From NCBI GenBank assembly GCA_032251045.1, contig JAVVEW010000055.1:1-16700 (forward strand): 16,700 nt of DNA. The letters run 5' to 3'. Origin of the DNA: JAVVEW01 sp032251045. Lineage in GTDB: Bacteria; Pseudomonadota; Gammaproteobacteria; Methylococcales; Methylomonadaceae. Made by a program: the position numbers and the translations under genes. The notes beneath the pieces are model-generated. The model saw nothing but the letters and a program-made list of their open reading frames with translations, did no database searches and had not been told where the DNA came from. This document shows, in pieces, positions 6,007 through 14,622 of this stretch (the first letter of the stretch is position 1; each line of letters begins with the position of its first letter).

Positions 6007-7350
6007 ATGATGAATCGCCTGCTTTCCATGCTTGTACTGTATACCGTATTGTTGCCGCCAGCCTGGGCTGTGCTGCCGCTGGCCATCGATAACCAGCCCC
6101 TGCCCTCACTCGCTCCGATACTAGAGCGCAGCATGCCGGCGGTGGTCAATATTTCCACGTCTACTGAAGTCAAAATCCGCGAGCATCCCCTGCTGCAGGA
6201 TCCTTTTTTTCGCCATTTTTTCCAGCTGCCCAATCAGCCGCGCAAACGCCGCCATAACAGCCTCGGTTCCGGCGTGATCGTAGACAGCCAGCACGGCTAT
6301 GTATTGACCAATAACCATGTTATCGACAAGGCCGACACCATTAACGTGACCTTGCAGGATGGCCGGCAATTTGAAGCCCGGTTGGTCGGCAAGGACCCTG
6401 AGGCGGATGTCGCGGTTATCCAGATTGACGCCGACCGTCTGACCGCGCTACCTATTGGCAATTCAGACCAACTGCGCGTGGGTGATTTTGTGGTAGCGGT
6501 TGGCAATCCGTTTGGCCTGGGCCAGACCGTTACTTCCGGTATTGTCAGCGCTCTTGGGCGTTCGGGGCTGGGTATTGAAGGTTATGAGGATTTCATCCAG
6601 ACCGATGCCTCTATCAATCCAGGCAACTCCGGTGGCGCACTGATCAATCTGAAAGGTGAACTGGTGGGCATGAACACCGCCATTCTGGCGCCTTCGGGCG
6701 GTAACGTTGGCATTGGTTTTGCCATTCCCGCCAACATGGCTATCACCTTGATGAACACTTTGATCGAACATGGCGAAGTGCGCCGTGGCTTGCTCGGTGT
6801 GGTCACCCAGGACCTGACCCCGGAACTGCGCAAGGCATTTAACCTGAACAACAGTCGCGGTGTGGTGGTCAGCAAAGTCGAAGGCCACTCACCCGCCGCA
6901 CGCGCCGGTCTTGAGCCGGGTGATGTCATTGTTGAATTCAATGGCGAAACCATCAAAAACAGCCATCAGATTCGAAATATCGTCGGCATGATGCAAATTG
7001 GCGACCAAGCCCGGATGGTCATCTATCGCGGCGACAAGCAACTCAAACTGACCGCCACGATAGACAAAGCGCAGCTGGCTCAGATTGACGGCGAACAGCT
7101 GCATCCTTTGCTGAAAGGCGTCAGCTTGAGCGACAGCGCACAAAACCAGATTGAGGGCGTGTTAATTGAAAAAATACACAACCGTTCTTATGCTTGGCAA
7201 GCCGGATTACGGCCGGGCGATATTTTTATCAGCGCCAACCGATACCGGGTGCGTAACCTAGGTGAACTGAAACAAGTGATCAATCCGAAAGCCCCTCTGT
7301 TACTGAATGTACAACGCGGCGATGCCGCCTTTTTCCTGATGCTGAAATAA
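6007..7350 (+). CDS. degQ: Periplasmic serine endoprotease of the DegP/DegQ (HtrA) family
   Basis: This 447-residue HtrA protease degrades or refolds damaged envelope proteins. Residues 1-21 are a signal peptide ending AWA. The trypsin-like domain has the full triad: His104 (TNNHVI), Asp134 (EADVAVI) and Ser208 (GNSGGAL). Two PDZ domains follow at about 257-352 and 370-447, which excludes the single-PDZ DegS. The loop after the N-terminal strand is short, more like DegQ than DegP, and the length is close to E. coli DegQ (455). I chose the ATG at 6007 (or 6010) because GAGG lies at 5997-6000 and the signal peptide begins there. A longer frame from TTG at 5935 would put 24 polar residues before the signal peptide. 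The stop overlaps the moaB start by one base, so it heads a coupled operon. Confidence 0.92.
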   Translation: MMNRLLSMLVLYTVLLPPAWAVLPLAIDNQPLPSLAPILERSMPAVVNISTSTEVKIREHPLLQDPFFRHFFQLPNQPRKRRHNSLGSGVIVDSQHGYVLTNNHVIDKADTINVTLQDGRQFEARLVGKDPEADVAVIQIDADRLTALPIGNSDQLRVGDFVVAVGNPFGLGQTVTSGIVSALGRSGLGIEGYEDFIQTDASINPGNSGGALINLKGELVGMNTAILAPSGGNVGIGFAIPANMAITLMNTLIEHGEVRRGLLGVVTQDLTPELRKAFNLNNSRGVVVSKVEGHSPAARAGLEPGDVIVEFNGETIKNSHQIRNIVGMMQIGDQARMVIYRGDKQLKLTATIDKAQLAQIDGEQLHPLLKGVSLSDSAQNQIEGVLIEKIHNRSYAWQAGLRPGDIFISANRYRVRNLGELKQVINPKAPLLLNVQRGDAAFFLMLK

Positions 7351-7868
7351 TGACCATGCCTGCCAAAACCTTAAATATCGCCCTGGCCACCGTGTCAGAT
7401 ACCCGCACCCTGGCCAATGATCGGTCTGGGACACTGCTGTATGAACGTCTCAATGCCGCCGGCCACCGGCTGCATGAACGTGCGTTGGTGGCGGACAACA
7501 TTTATCAAATTCGCGCCCTGCTCGCACCCTGGATCGCCAACCCGGCCATTGATGTCATCATGACCACCGGCGGCACCGGCGTGACCGGTCGCGACGGCAC
7601 CCCGGAAGCGGCTCTGCCCCTGCTGGATAAAGTTCTGGACGGCTTTGGCGAGCTGTTCCGCACCCTGTCCTACCAAAGCATCGGCACCTCCAGTCTGCAA
7701 TCCCGCGCCCTGGCGGGTGTCGCCAATGGCACCTACCTGTTCTGCCTGCCCGGCTCTCCCGATGCCTGCGCGACCGCCTGGGATCAGCTCATCAACGCAC
7801 AACTGGACAGCCGCACCCAGCCCTGCAATCTGGTTCAACTCATGCCCAGGCTGATGGAGGGCGCATGA
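7350..7868 (+). CDS. moaB: Molybdenum cofactor biosynthesis protein MoaB (MogA/MoaB family)
   Basis: This 172-residue cytosolic protein belongs to the family that adenylates molybdopterin before molybdenum insertion. Visible family motifs are TTGGTG (71-76), a following GRDGTPEA segment, GFGELFR at about 98-104, and the LPGSPDAC segment near 143-150. Length matches E. coli MoaB (170) better than MogA (about 195); whether the MoaB type is active as an adenylyltransferase varies between species. The ATG at 7350 overlaps the last base of the degQ stop (TAATG), and a second ATG at 7356 is possible. The stop overlaps the next gene by 4 bases (ATGA). Nothing about degQ explains the pairing functionally; translational coupling is the clearest reading. 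Confidence 0.9.
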   Translation: MTMPAKTLNIALATVSDTRTLANDRSGTLLYERLNAAGHRLHERALVADNIYQIRALLAPWIANPAIDVIMTTGGTGVTGRDGTPEAALPLLDKVLDGFGELFRTLSYQSIGTSSLQSRALAGVANGTYLFCLPGSPDACATAWDQLINAQLDSRTQPCNLVQLMPRLMEGA

Positions 7869-8248
7869 ACCCCGCATTCACCGGTGCGCTGTTGTTAATG
7901 ACCGGCGTCATGCTGGGCGCGTTCGGCGCACATGGCTTGAAGCCGTTGCTAAGCCCTGAGCTTTTGGCGGTCTACCACACAGCGGTGGATTACCAGATCT
8001 GGCATGGCCTGGGATTACTGGCCCTGGCCGCGCTGAAGCCGCAACTAGGGGCTGGACATTACTTACGCTGGGCCACCTGGGCGTTTACCCTGGGCGTACT
8101 GCTGTTCAGCGGCAGTTTGTATCTATTGACGATTACCCAGGTTAAGCAATTAGGCATGATCACGCCACTGGGCGGCATCAGCCTGATTCTAGGCTGGACG
8201 TGGGTGGCCATGGCCGCCTGGCAAGCACGGCACACAACACACTGGTAA
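7865..8248 (+). CDS. YgdD-like DUF423 inner-membrane protein
   Basis: This 127-residue protein is built of about four hydrophobic segments (roughly 3-25, 42-60, 68-90 and 96-118). The N-terminal LGAFGAHGL motif (17-25) and the HTAVDYQIWHGLGLL stretch (38-52) are characteristic of the DUF423/YgdD family, and the length matches E. coli YgdD (131). Function is unknown; family members are small inner-membrane proteins. The ATG lies inside the end of moaB (ATGA overlap), so it is translated by coupling with that gene. pepN follows after 66 bases. Confidence 0.88.
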   Translation: MNPAFTGALLLMTGVMLGAFGAHGLKPLLSPELLAVYHTAVDYQIWHGLGLLALAALKPQLGAGHYLRWATWAFTLGVLLFSGSLYLLTITQVKQLGMITPLGGISLILGWTWVAMAAWQARHTTHW

Positions 8249-8314
8249 TTCCTGCCCATTGACCGGCGTCATTGTTTACAATAGGGATTTGCAACCTGCC
8301 ACCGACAGATAAAC

Positions 8315-10966
8315 ATGATGCGTGACGCCAACCCAACAGCGATTTACCTAAAAGACTACGCACCTCCCGATTATTTGATCGATGCTATCGAGCTGGACAT
8401 CCACCTGGCCGCTGACAGCACTCGTGTCCATACCTGCCTGACCCTGCGCCGCAACCCGGCCAGCCAGAGTCAGGCACCGGCCCTGCATCTGAATGGCGAA
8501 AATCTGACCTTGCACAGTGTCACATTGGATAACCAGGCTATTGATGATTATCAACAAACCGACACCCACCTGACCCTGACTCAGGTACCGCAACAGCGCG
8601 ACTTTCAGGTTCAGATTGTCAACAGCATCTCACCTCAGGCCAATACCGCCCTCGAAGGCCTGTATCTATCCAAGGACATGTTATGCACGCAGTGTGAAGC
8701 GGAAGGCTTCCGGAAAATCACTTATTTTCTGGATAGGCCGGATGTCATGAGCCGGTTTCGCACCCGCCTTGTTGCCGATGCTCAGCGTTACCCGGTGCTG
8801 CTATCTAACGGTAATTTACTGGACAGTGGCGAACTCAATGACGGTCGCCACTTTGCATTATGGGAAGATCCTTTCCCCAAACCCTGTTACCTGTTTGCGG
8901 TGGTCGCAGGACCGCTTGCCTGTATCGAAGACCAATACCGCACCTGCTCGGGCCGCGAGGTGACGCTGAAAATCTTTGTCGAATCTAAGGATCTTGACAA
9001 ATGCGCGCACGCCATGGCCTCGTTGCAACGCGCCATGCGTTGGGATGAACGTGTTTTTGGTCGTGAGTATGATCTGGATTTATATATGATTGTCGCGGTC
9101 GGCCACTTCAACATGGGCGCGATGGAAAACAAGGGCCTGAACATTTTCAACACCCAATATGTGCTGGCGCGGCCAGACACCGCCACCGATGATGATTACG
9201 AGCACATCGAAGGCGTTATTGGCCATGAATACTTTCACAACTGGAGCGGCAACCGGGTCACCTGCAGAGACTGGTTTCAGCTCAGTCTTAAAGAAGGCTT
9301 TACCGTGTTCCGTGACCAGCAGTTCACTGCCGACATGACCTCCCACGCGGTCAAACGCATTGACGATGTCAACCGGCTCAGGGCCATGCAGTTTGCCGAA
9401 GACCAAAGCCCGATGGCGCATCCGGTGCGTCCGGAGGCTTACATCGAGATCAACAACTTCTACACCGTAACCGTGTATGAAAAAGGTGCTGAATTGGTGC
9501 GTATGCTGCACACCCTGCTAGGCGCCACAGGTTTTAGGAAAGGCTGTGATTTATATTTCCAGCGCCATGACGGCCAGGCGGTAACCTGTGATGACTTTGT
9601 CAATGCCTTAGCCGATGCCAATCAGTACGACCTGACCCCATTCAAACGCTGGTACGCACAAGCCGGAACGCCGGTGGTCAGCGTTAACAGCGACTATGAT
9701 GCTGCGCAGCAACGCCTGACCTTAACGCTAAGCCAGAACACGCCTGCAACGCCCGACCAGAAGGTCAAACAACCCGTCCCCATTCCCATCCAAACCGGCC
9801 TGCTGAGTCAGGCAAGTGGTGCGCCGCTCAACACGGTGCTAAAAGGCCATAGCGCACCACAGCAGCAATGGCTGCTGATTCTGCAACAAGCCGAACAACA
9901 ATTTGTGTTTGAGCAGGTCACAGAACCGCCTGTGCTATCACTACTACGTGGTTTTTCCGCACCGGTAAAACTGAACTACCCGCGCCAGCCCGAAACCTGG
10001 GCATTTTTACTGCGCCACGATACCGACCCCTTCAACCGCTGGGAAGCCGGACAAACACTGTTCATCGAGAGCGTACTGGGCGAACTTGACAGCGGCCAGA
10101 ACACACCTGCCAGCACTTTATGGCTGGACAGCATGACAGCCTTGCTGGAACAGGAATTTACCGATTTGGCTTATTGGGCGCAATTATTGACCCCACCTTC
10201 AGAAACCTATCTGGCCGAACTCATGCCGGTGGTCGATGTAGACGGCCTGCACCGGATTCGGGAAGCCCGGCTAACAGCCTTGGCCGAGCATGGTCAAGAT
10301 GGTTTGCTGCGCCTATACCAACGTTATCATCAAGATGCGGACACCGCCAGGGACGCGCCAGCCATTGGACGTCGACGCCTGGCCAATATCTGCCTGCAGC
10401 TGTTGGCCAGGCTGAACCAACCCGAGTACGCGGCATTGGCCACCCGGCATTATCAAAACGCTGGTAACATGACCGACCAACTCGCCGCGCTGACCGCCCT
10501 GGTGCATCATCGTTTGACGGGATGGGAACAGGCACTGGCGCATTTCCAGCAAACCTGGCGGCATGAAGCGCTGGTCATGGATAAATGGTTCCGGGTGCAA
10601 GCGACATCACCGCAGCCTGAAACCCTGGCAACGGTCACCGGTCTGTTGACGCACGCCGATTTTGACCTGGGTACTCCGAACCGCACCCGCGCCTTGCTCG
10701 GTGCTTTCAGCCAAGCCAATCCCAGCGTATTTCATTCACCTGATGGCCAAGGCTACGCGCTACTGGCCGACCATATCATGAAGCTCAACCGACTCAATCC
10801 ACAGATCGCGGCGCGGCTGCTCAAGCCACTATCGCAATGGCAACGCTACGATGCCAGCCGACAAGCCTTGATGCGCCAGGCACTAAGCCGTATTCTGGCC
10901 GAACCTGACTTGTCAGCCGATGTCTACGAAATTGTCAACAAGAGCCTGGCGCATCAAAGTGCCTGA
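8315..10966 (+). CDS. pepN: Aminopeptidase N (M1 family zinc metallopeptidase)
   Basis: This 883-residue cytosolic enzyme removes N-terminal residues from peptides in the last steps of protein turnover. The exopeptidase motif GAMEN is at 268-272 and the zinc site HEYFH at 304-308 with the third ligand Glu327. The catalytic Tyr388 lies in a TVYEKG segment, as in E. coli PepN (Tyr381). The length matches the E. coli type (870), including the C-terminal helical domain. Two tandem ATGs (8315 and 8318) could start it, and the ribosome-binding site is weak. It lies 66 bases after the ygdD-like gene; a spaced TTGACC and TACAAT occur in that gap but are only 12 bases apart, so the promoter is not settled. 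No signal peptide is present. Confidence 0.96.
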   Translation: MMRDANPTAIYLKDYAPPDYLIDAIELDIHLAADSTRVHTCLTLRRNPASQSQAPALHLNGENLTLHSVTLDNQAIDDYQQTDTHLTLTQVPQQRDFQVQIVNSISPQANTALEGLYLSKDMLCTQCEAEGFRKITYFLDRPDVMSRFRTRLVADAQRYPVLLSNGNLLDSGELNDGRHFALWEDPFPKPCYLFAVVAGPLACIEDQYRTCSGREVTLKIFVESKDLDKCAHAMASLQRAMRWDERVFGREYDLDLYMIVAVGHFNMGAMENKGLNIFNTQYVLARPDTATDDDYEHIEGVIGHEYFHNWSGNRVTCRDWFQLSLKEGFTVFRDQQFTADMTSHAVKRIDDVNRLRAMQFAEDQSPMAHPVRPEAYIEINNFYTVTVYEKGAELVRMLHTLLGATGFRKGCDLYFQRHDGQAVTCDDFVNALADANQYDLTPFKRWYAQAGTPVVSVNSDYDAAQQRLTLTLSQNTPATPDQKVKQPVPIPIQTGLLSQASGAPLNTVLKGHSAPQQQWLLILQQAEQQFVFEQVTEPPVLSLLRGFSAPVKLNYPRQPETWAFLLRHDTDPFNRWEAGQTLFIESVLGELDSGQNTPASTLWLDSMTALLEQEFTDLAYWAQLLTPPSETYLAELMPVVDVDGLHRIREARLTALAEHGQDGLLRLYQRYHQDADTARDAPAIGRRRLANICLQLLARLNQPEYAALATRHYQNAGNMTDQLAALTALVHHRLTGWEQALAHFQQTWRHEALVMDKWFRVQATSPQPETLATVTGLLTHADFDLGTPNRTRALLGAFSQANPSVFHSPDGQGYALLADHIMKLNRLNPQIAARLLKPLSQWQRYDASRQALMRQALSRILAEPDLSADVYEIVNKSLAHQSA

Positions 10967-11079
10967 ACAAATTCCGTAAATGCTTCGATAAACAGTTGTA
11001 ACGGCTGTTGTGAGTCGCCAAACTGCCTGAGAACCTGCATGAACATTATTTTGTCACCGCTTACCGACTTATCATTGAG
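10967..11079 (+). other. Gap between pepN and the UPF0182 gene
   Basis: This 113-base stretch has no clear terminator for pepN and no consensus promoter. AACAG and CTGTT form only a weak 5-base stem. The downstream gene may be read through from pepN or have a promoter I cannot recognise. Confidence 0.3.
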
Positions 11080-13737
11080 ATGAAACCCATGCGCATTTTT
11101 AAGTATCTGCCTGCATTATTGATCGCCCTGGTACTGTTGTCGGTCATTGTTTATATCGCGTTCTATTTTGTTTTTCTCGACTTGATTGTCGATTACTGGT
11201 GGTTTGAATCACTCAAGTTTCAGGCCTATTTCTGGCTCCGACTACTGTATCGTTTCTTTTTATCCGGTGGCGTCACGGTGGTCTTTTTTTCTATTTTCTT
11301 TTTTCATTTCTGGATTGCCTCACGTTACCTGAGCCTTAATCCCAAGGATGAAATCTATCTCGATATCGGCAAACAACGCAGCTTCGAGCGCATGGCCGAC
11401 GCCTTCATGAGCGGCTCGATCAAAATCTATACGCCGCTATCCTTTATTCTGGCCTTTATGATCGCCATTCCCTTTTACGACCAATGGGAAGACGCACTAT
11501 TGTTCTTTTTTGGCCAAAATTCCGGAATAACCGAGCCGGTATATGGTCGTGATGTAAGTTTTTATCTACTCTCATATCCCATTTATCAGTTAATTCAAAA
11601 GGAATTGCTGATCACCGCATTCATACTGTTTGTCTTGGTAACCGTGTTGTATTGGGCAAGCCATGTTATCGTTCCCAATCAGGAAAAAAACTTACCTACC
11701 GGCGCCAAGATTCATCTGTCAGTATTGATGGGCTTTGTCATGCTGTTTGTCGTCTGGGGTTTTTTACTGGAGCGCTACAGCCTGCTTTATGTCGATAGCC
11801 ACGAACCGGTCTTCTTTGGCCCAGGTTTTGTGGAACTGCGTTACCACCTGCCCCTGATCTGGCTGGCCATTCTCGCCTTTCTGGCGGTTTGCGGGTCGGC
11901 AGCTATTTTTATTTTCTCCGATAAACCACGCGTTAAAGCGCCGTTGGTCATCAGCTTAAGCCTGTTTCTGTTGTTCCTTGGCATGCGCAAGATTGATATT
12001 ATTCCGCAGTTGATGACCGGCCTGATCGTAAAACCAAATCCGGTTAAAGCCGAACAAGGCTTTATGAAAAGCAATATCAAGGCCACTTTGTCGGCATATG
12101 ATCTGAACAATATCAAAACCATTGATTTTCCAGTAACCTTAAATCCCACCCAGGACATCGAACAATGGAGTTCCCAGCGTCGTTTTGAAAACATTCCGGT
12201 TTGGGACCGTGAGTTATTGACCAATGTTTATGCCCAACTGCAAGGCATCCGTCCTTACTATAGCTTTCTGAACGTGGATGAAGATCGCTATCAGATAAAT
12301 GATCATACTCAGCAAGTGAACCTATCGGCACGGGAAATGAATATTGACCGGCTACCTAAAGAAGCCCAGAATTGGGAAAACAAGCATTTACGTTACACTC
12401 ATGGTTATGGCGCGGTTGTAACACCCGCCGCCCAAGACGCTGGAAACCCGATTGTCTGGTATTTACGCGATCTGAATATGCATTCGCCGGTTGGGATGGA
12501 AGTAGATAAAGCCAATATCTATTATGGTGAGGAGCTGTATGATTACGCCATTGCCCCTAACTCTCTGGACACTGTAGGCCTTACCGGAAGCGGGAAAAAT
12601 CTGAATTATCAAGGCGGCGGTATTCCTATTGCCTCATTGTTCCGTAAATTATTGCTGGCGTTCTACCTGAAAGATGAGAAAGTATTTTTCTCCGTCAACA
12701 TTTCTGATCAAAGCCGGCTGTTAATTCGGCGCAATATCCTGGAACGTACCAACAGACTTGCCCCATTCCTGCAACTGGATCAAGACCCTTATTTGGTGAT
12801 GAGCCAAGATCGCTTTTACTGGATCATCGATGGCTACACACTGTCCAAGTGGTATCCTGTTTCAAAATATGCAGAGAAGAACCTAATCTTTCGTAATAAA
12901 GAATTTAACTATATCCGCAACTCGGTGAAGGTCGTGGTTGACGCCTATTCAGGTGAAACCCGTTTTTATGTCGCCAACCCCAATGATGTCCTCATTCAAG
13001 CTTACCGCCTGGCCTACCCCGGCGTTTTTCATGATCTTGATGAAATGCCTAAGGCGCTGCTTACACATCTGCGTTACCCCAGAGATTTATTCAACCAGCA
13101 GATCAGAATTTATGCAAAATATCACCAGACTGAACCTGAGTTATTTTATCAACAGGCGGAAACCTGGGATTACGCCCGCGCTCACGACAAACGGGTCATG
13201 CCTTATTACCTGACTCTCAATTTTGGCTACTGTGATGAAAAAGAAGAGTTTGTCTTAATCACCCCGATGACACCGATCAGTCGTGACAACCTGAGCATGC
13301 TGGGTGTAGCCGGCATTAACGATATAGAAAACTGTTCAGACGCCTACACGCCACAAATCAGAGTATTCAGATTCCTGAAAGACATACAGGTCAATGGCCC
13401 GGCCCAGGTAGAGGCTTTAATTGACCAGAACCCGGAAATTTCAGAGCAAATGACCTTGTGGGATCAACACGGCTCCAAAGTGGTTTACGGGCGAATGATT
13501 ATCCTGCCCATGAAACAATCAGTGCTGTATGTACAGCCGATTTATCTGGTATCCACCAAAACGGAAATTCCTGAACTAAGCCGCGTGATCGTTTCCATCG
13601 GCAACGAAGTGGTCATGGATAAAACGCTATGGTCAGCGTTCAGCAAGCTTAAAAATCGCTTTCTTAAATCCGCAAACAGCTCGTCCGTATCAACCAGCGC
13701 GGAATCAGAAGAATTGAACTCAGAACCGGCCAGATAA
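11080..13737 (+). CDS. UPF0182 family integral membrane protein
   Basis: This 885-residue protein has about seven transmembrane segments in its first 305 residues (roughly 10-33, 60-80, 117-132, 172-193, 212-230, 257-279 and 287-302), then a large soluble domain of about 580 residues, probably outside the membrane. Family hallmarks are EPVYGRDVSFYLLSYP (152-167), YTHGYG (439-444), VGMEVDKANIYYGEE near 471-485, and a later FYWIIDGYTLS segment. The length is typical of UPF0182 (Pfam PF03699). No function has been established for the family that I know of. The start may be the ATG at 11080 or, with a better-placed GAG, at 11089. Codon and base use look more AT-rich than pepN: two 60-base samples counted here gave 45% and 52% GC, against 58% for one in pepN. 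A terminator follows directly. Confidence 0.9.
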   Translation: MKPMRIFKYLPALLIALVLLSVIVYIAFYFVFLDLIVDYWWFESLKFQAYFWLRLLYRFFLSGGVTVVFFSIFFFHFWIASRYLSLNPKDEIYLDIGKQRSFERMADAFMSGSIKIYTPLSFILAFMIAIPFYDQWEDALLFFFGQNSGITEPVYGRDVSFYLLSYPIYQLIQKELLITAFILFVLVTVLYWASHVIVPNQEKNLPTGAKIHLSVLMGFVMLFVVWGFLLERYSLLYVDSHEPVFFGPGFVELRYHLPLIWLAILAFLAVCGSAAIFIFSDKPRVKAPLVISLSLFLLFLGMRKIDIIPQLMTGLIVKPNPVKAEQGFMKSNIKATLSAYDLNNIKTIDFPVTLNPTQDIEQWSSQRRFENIPVWDRELLTNVYAQLQGIRPYYSFLNVDEDRYQINDHTQQVNLSAREMNIDRLPKEAQNWENKHLRYTHGYGAVVTPAAQDAGNPIVWYLRDLNMHSPVGMEVDKANIYYGEELYDYAIAPNSLDTVGLTGSGKNLNYQGGGIPIASLFRKLLLAFYLKDEKVFFSVNISDQSRLLIRRNILERTNRLAPFLQLDQDPYLVMSQDRFYWIIDGYTLSKWYPVSKYAEKNLIFRNKEFNYIRNSVKVVVDAYSGETRFYVANPNDVLIQAYRLAYPGVFHDLDEMPKALLTHLRYPRDLFNQQIRIYAKYHQTEPELFYQQAETWDYARAHDKRVMPYYLTLNFGYCDEKEEFVLITPMTPISRDNLSMLGVAGINDIENCSDAYTPQIRVFRFLKDIQVNGPAQVEALIDQNPEISEQMTLWDQHGSKVVYGRMIILPMKQSVLYVQPIYLVSTKTEIPELSRVIVSIGNEVVMDKTLWSAFSKLKNRFLKSANSSSVSTSAESEELNSEPAR

Positions 13738-13768
13738 ATCTCCCTTTGCTTGAGAAAGGGGGATTTTT
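13736..13768 (+). terminator. Intrinsic terminator after the UPF0182 gene
   Basis: AAATCTCCCTTT (13736-13747) pairs with AAAGGGGGATTT (13755-13766), with one G-T wobble and a 7-base loop, and the stem runs into a TTTTT tract ending at 13768. It overlaps the stop codon of the upstream gene. Its A-rich left arm gives T-rich sequence on the other strand, so it may also end the convergent mscS-group transcript, whose last codon is at 13777. Confidence 0.85.
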
Positions 13769-13776
13769 ACCCGAAC

Positions 13777-14598
13777 TTACTCGGCTTGATCTGACTTGTC
13801 CGACACGCTGACCGGCACCCGCGCATGACCGATACCCCAGGCTGATAGTGCATCGCGGCCACGCACCGTCAGGTCGGTGATCAAAGCATATTGCTGACGC
13901 GGGTCGATGGGATAAACTTTGACACGATACTGCAAACCCCAGGGATATTCCCTGGCCATGACCGCAATAGGACGCTGGTAACGCAAATATGGGCAGGTCA
14001 AGGCCACATCGGTCAACAATGCCCTGACCTGCCTGGCATCATGGTCATGCGGTAAATAAAACTTCACCACGCATTGCAAACTGGCGGTGCCATTGTTGGC
14101 ATTGATAATGGCTTGTTGCCACAGTTTCAGGTGCGGAATAAACACAAGGGAGTCATCGGGCGTATGCAGCTGCACAGTGCGCATACCAACATGCCGAACT
14201 TCGCCATAATGCCCGTCAAATTCCACCCAATCACCATTACGATAAGGGCGCTCGCCCACCACAATCACGCCGGCAATCAAACTGGCCGCATAGTCTTTCA
14301 ATGCGAAGCCCAGCGCCAACCCCAGTGAACCCATGATCGCAACCATGTTTTGCAGGGAAGGCTCGATGATGCGCGGCACCATCAATAAAAACCCGGCCAA
14401 CATCAAAAGCAAGCGCAGCAAAGGCACCAGCGCCAGCAACGCATACCGCCAGCGGCCATGCAAACGATTGGCAAGCCAGGGCAATATCACCTGCATGACC
14501 TGAATCGCCGCCACGGTGACGACACCAATCAATAACAGCTCCAGCCAGGCGCTGGTATCCAGGTTTCTGAAAATGCGGGTCAGTTGTTCATTGGGCAT
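13777..14598 (-). CDS. Small MscS-type mechanosensitive channel
   Basis: This 273-residue inner-membrane protein is predicted to open under membrane tension and release solutes during osmotic downshock. It has three transmembrane segments (about 16-41, 52-75 and 83-115). The third is the Gly/Ala-rich pore helix, with the GSLGLALGFALKD pattern at 90-102. The beta domain follows at about 117-168 (PYRNGDWVEFDG, then an IPH motif at 154-156), then the C-terminal alpha/beta domain to about 262. Length is close to E. coli MscS (286). It is the last gene of a minus-strand group, 24 bases after the ATPase-like gene. The role of the partner gene in gating is unproven. The ribosome-binding site is weak. 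Confidence 0.9.
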   Translation of the reverse strand: MPNEQLTRIFRNLDTSAWLELLLIGVVTVAAIQVMQVILPWLANRLHGRWRYALLALVPLLRLLLMLAGFLLMVPRIIEPSLQNMVAIMGSLGLALGFALKDYAASLIAGVIVVGERPYRNGDWVEFDGHYGEVRHVGMRTVQLHTPDDSLVFIPHLKLWQQAIINANNGTASLQCVVKFYLPHDHDARQVRALLTDVALTCPYLRYQRPIAVMAREYPWGLQYRVKVYPIDPRQQYALITDLTVRGRDALSAWGIGHARVPVSVSDKSDQAE

Positions 14599-14622
14599 GG
14601 CAGGACCCGGTCTTTGTTCAAG

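Noticed and set aside
5802..6233. Minus-strand 143-codon open frame
   Set aside because: It overlaps the degQ start antisense, has low-complexity basic composition and no recognisable domain. Its tail lies in the palindromic element.
8259..8282. Sigma-70 promoter TTGACC / TACAAT before pepN
   Set aside because: The spacing is only 12 bases, too short for a standard promoter.
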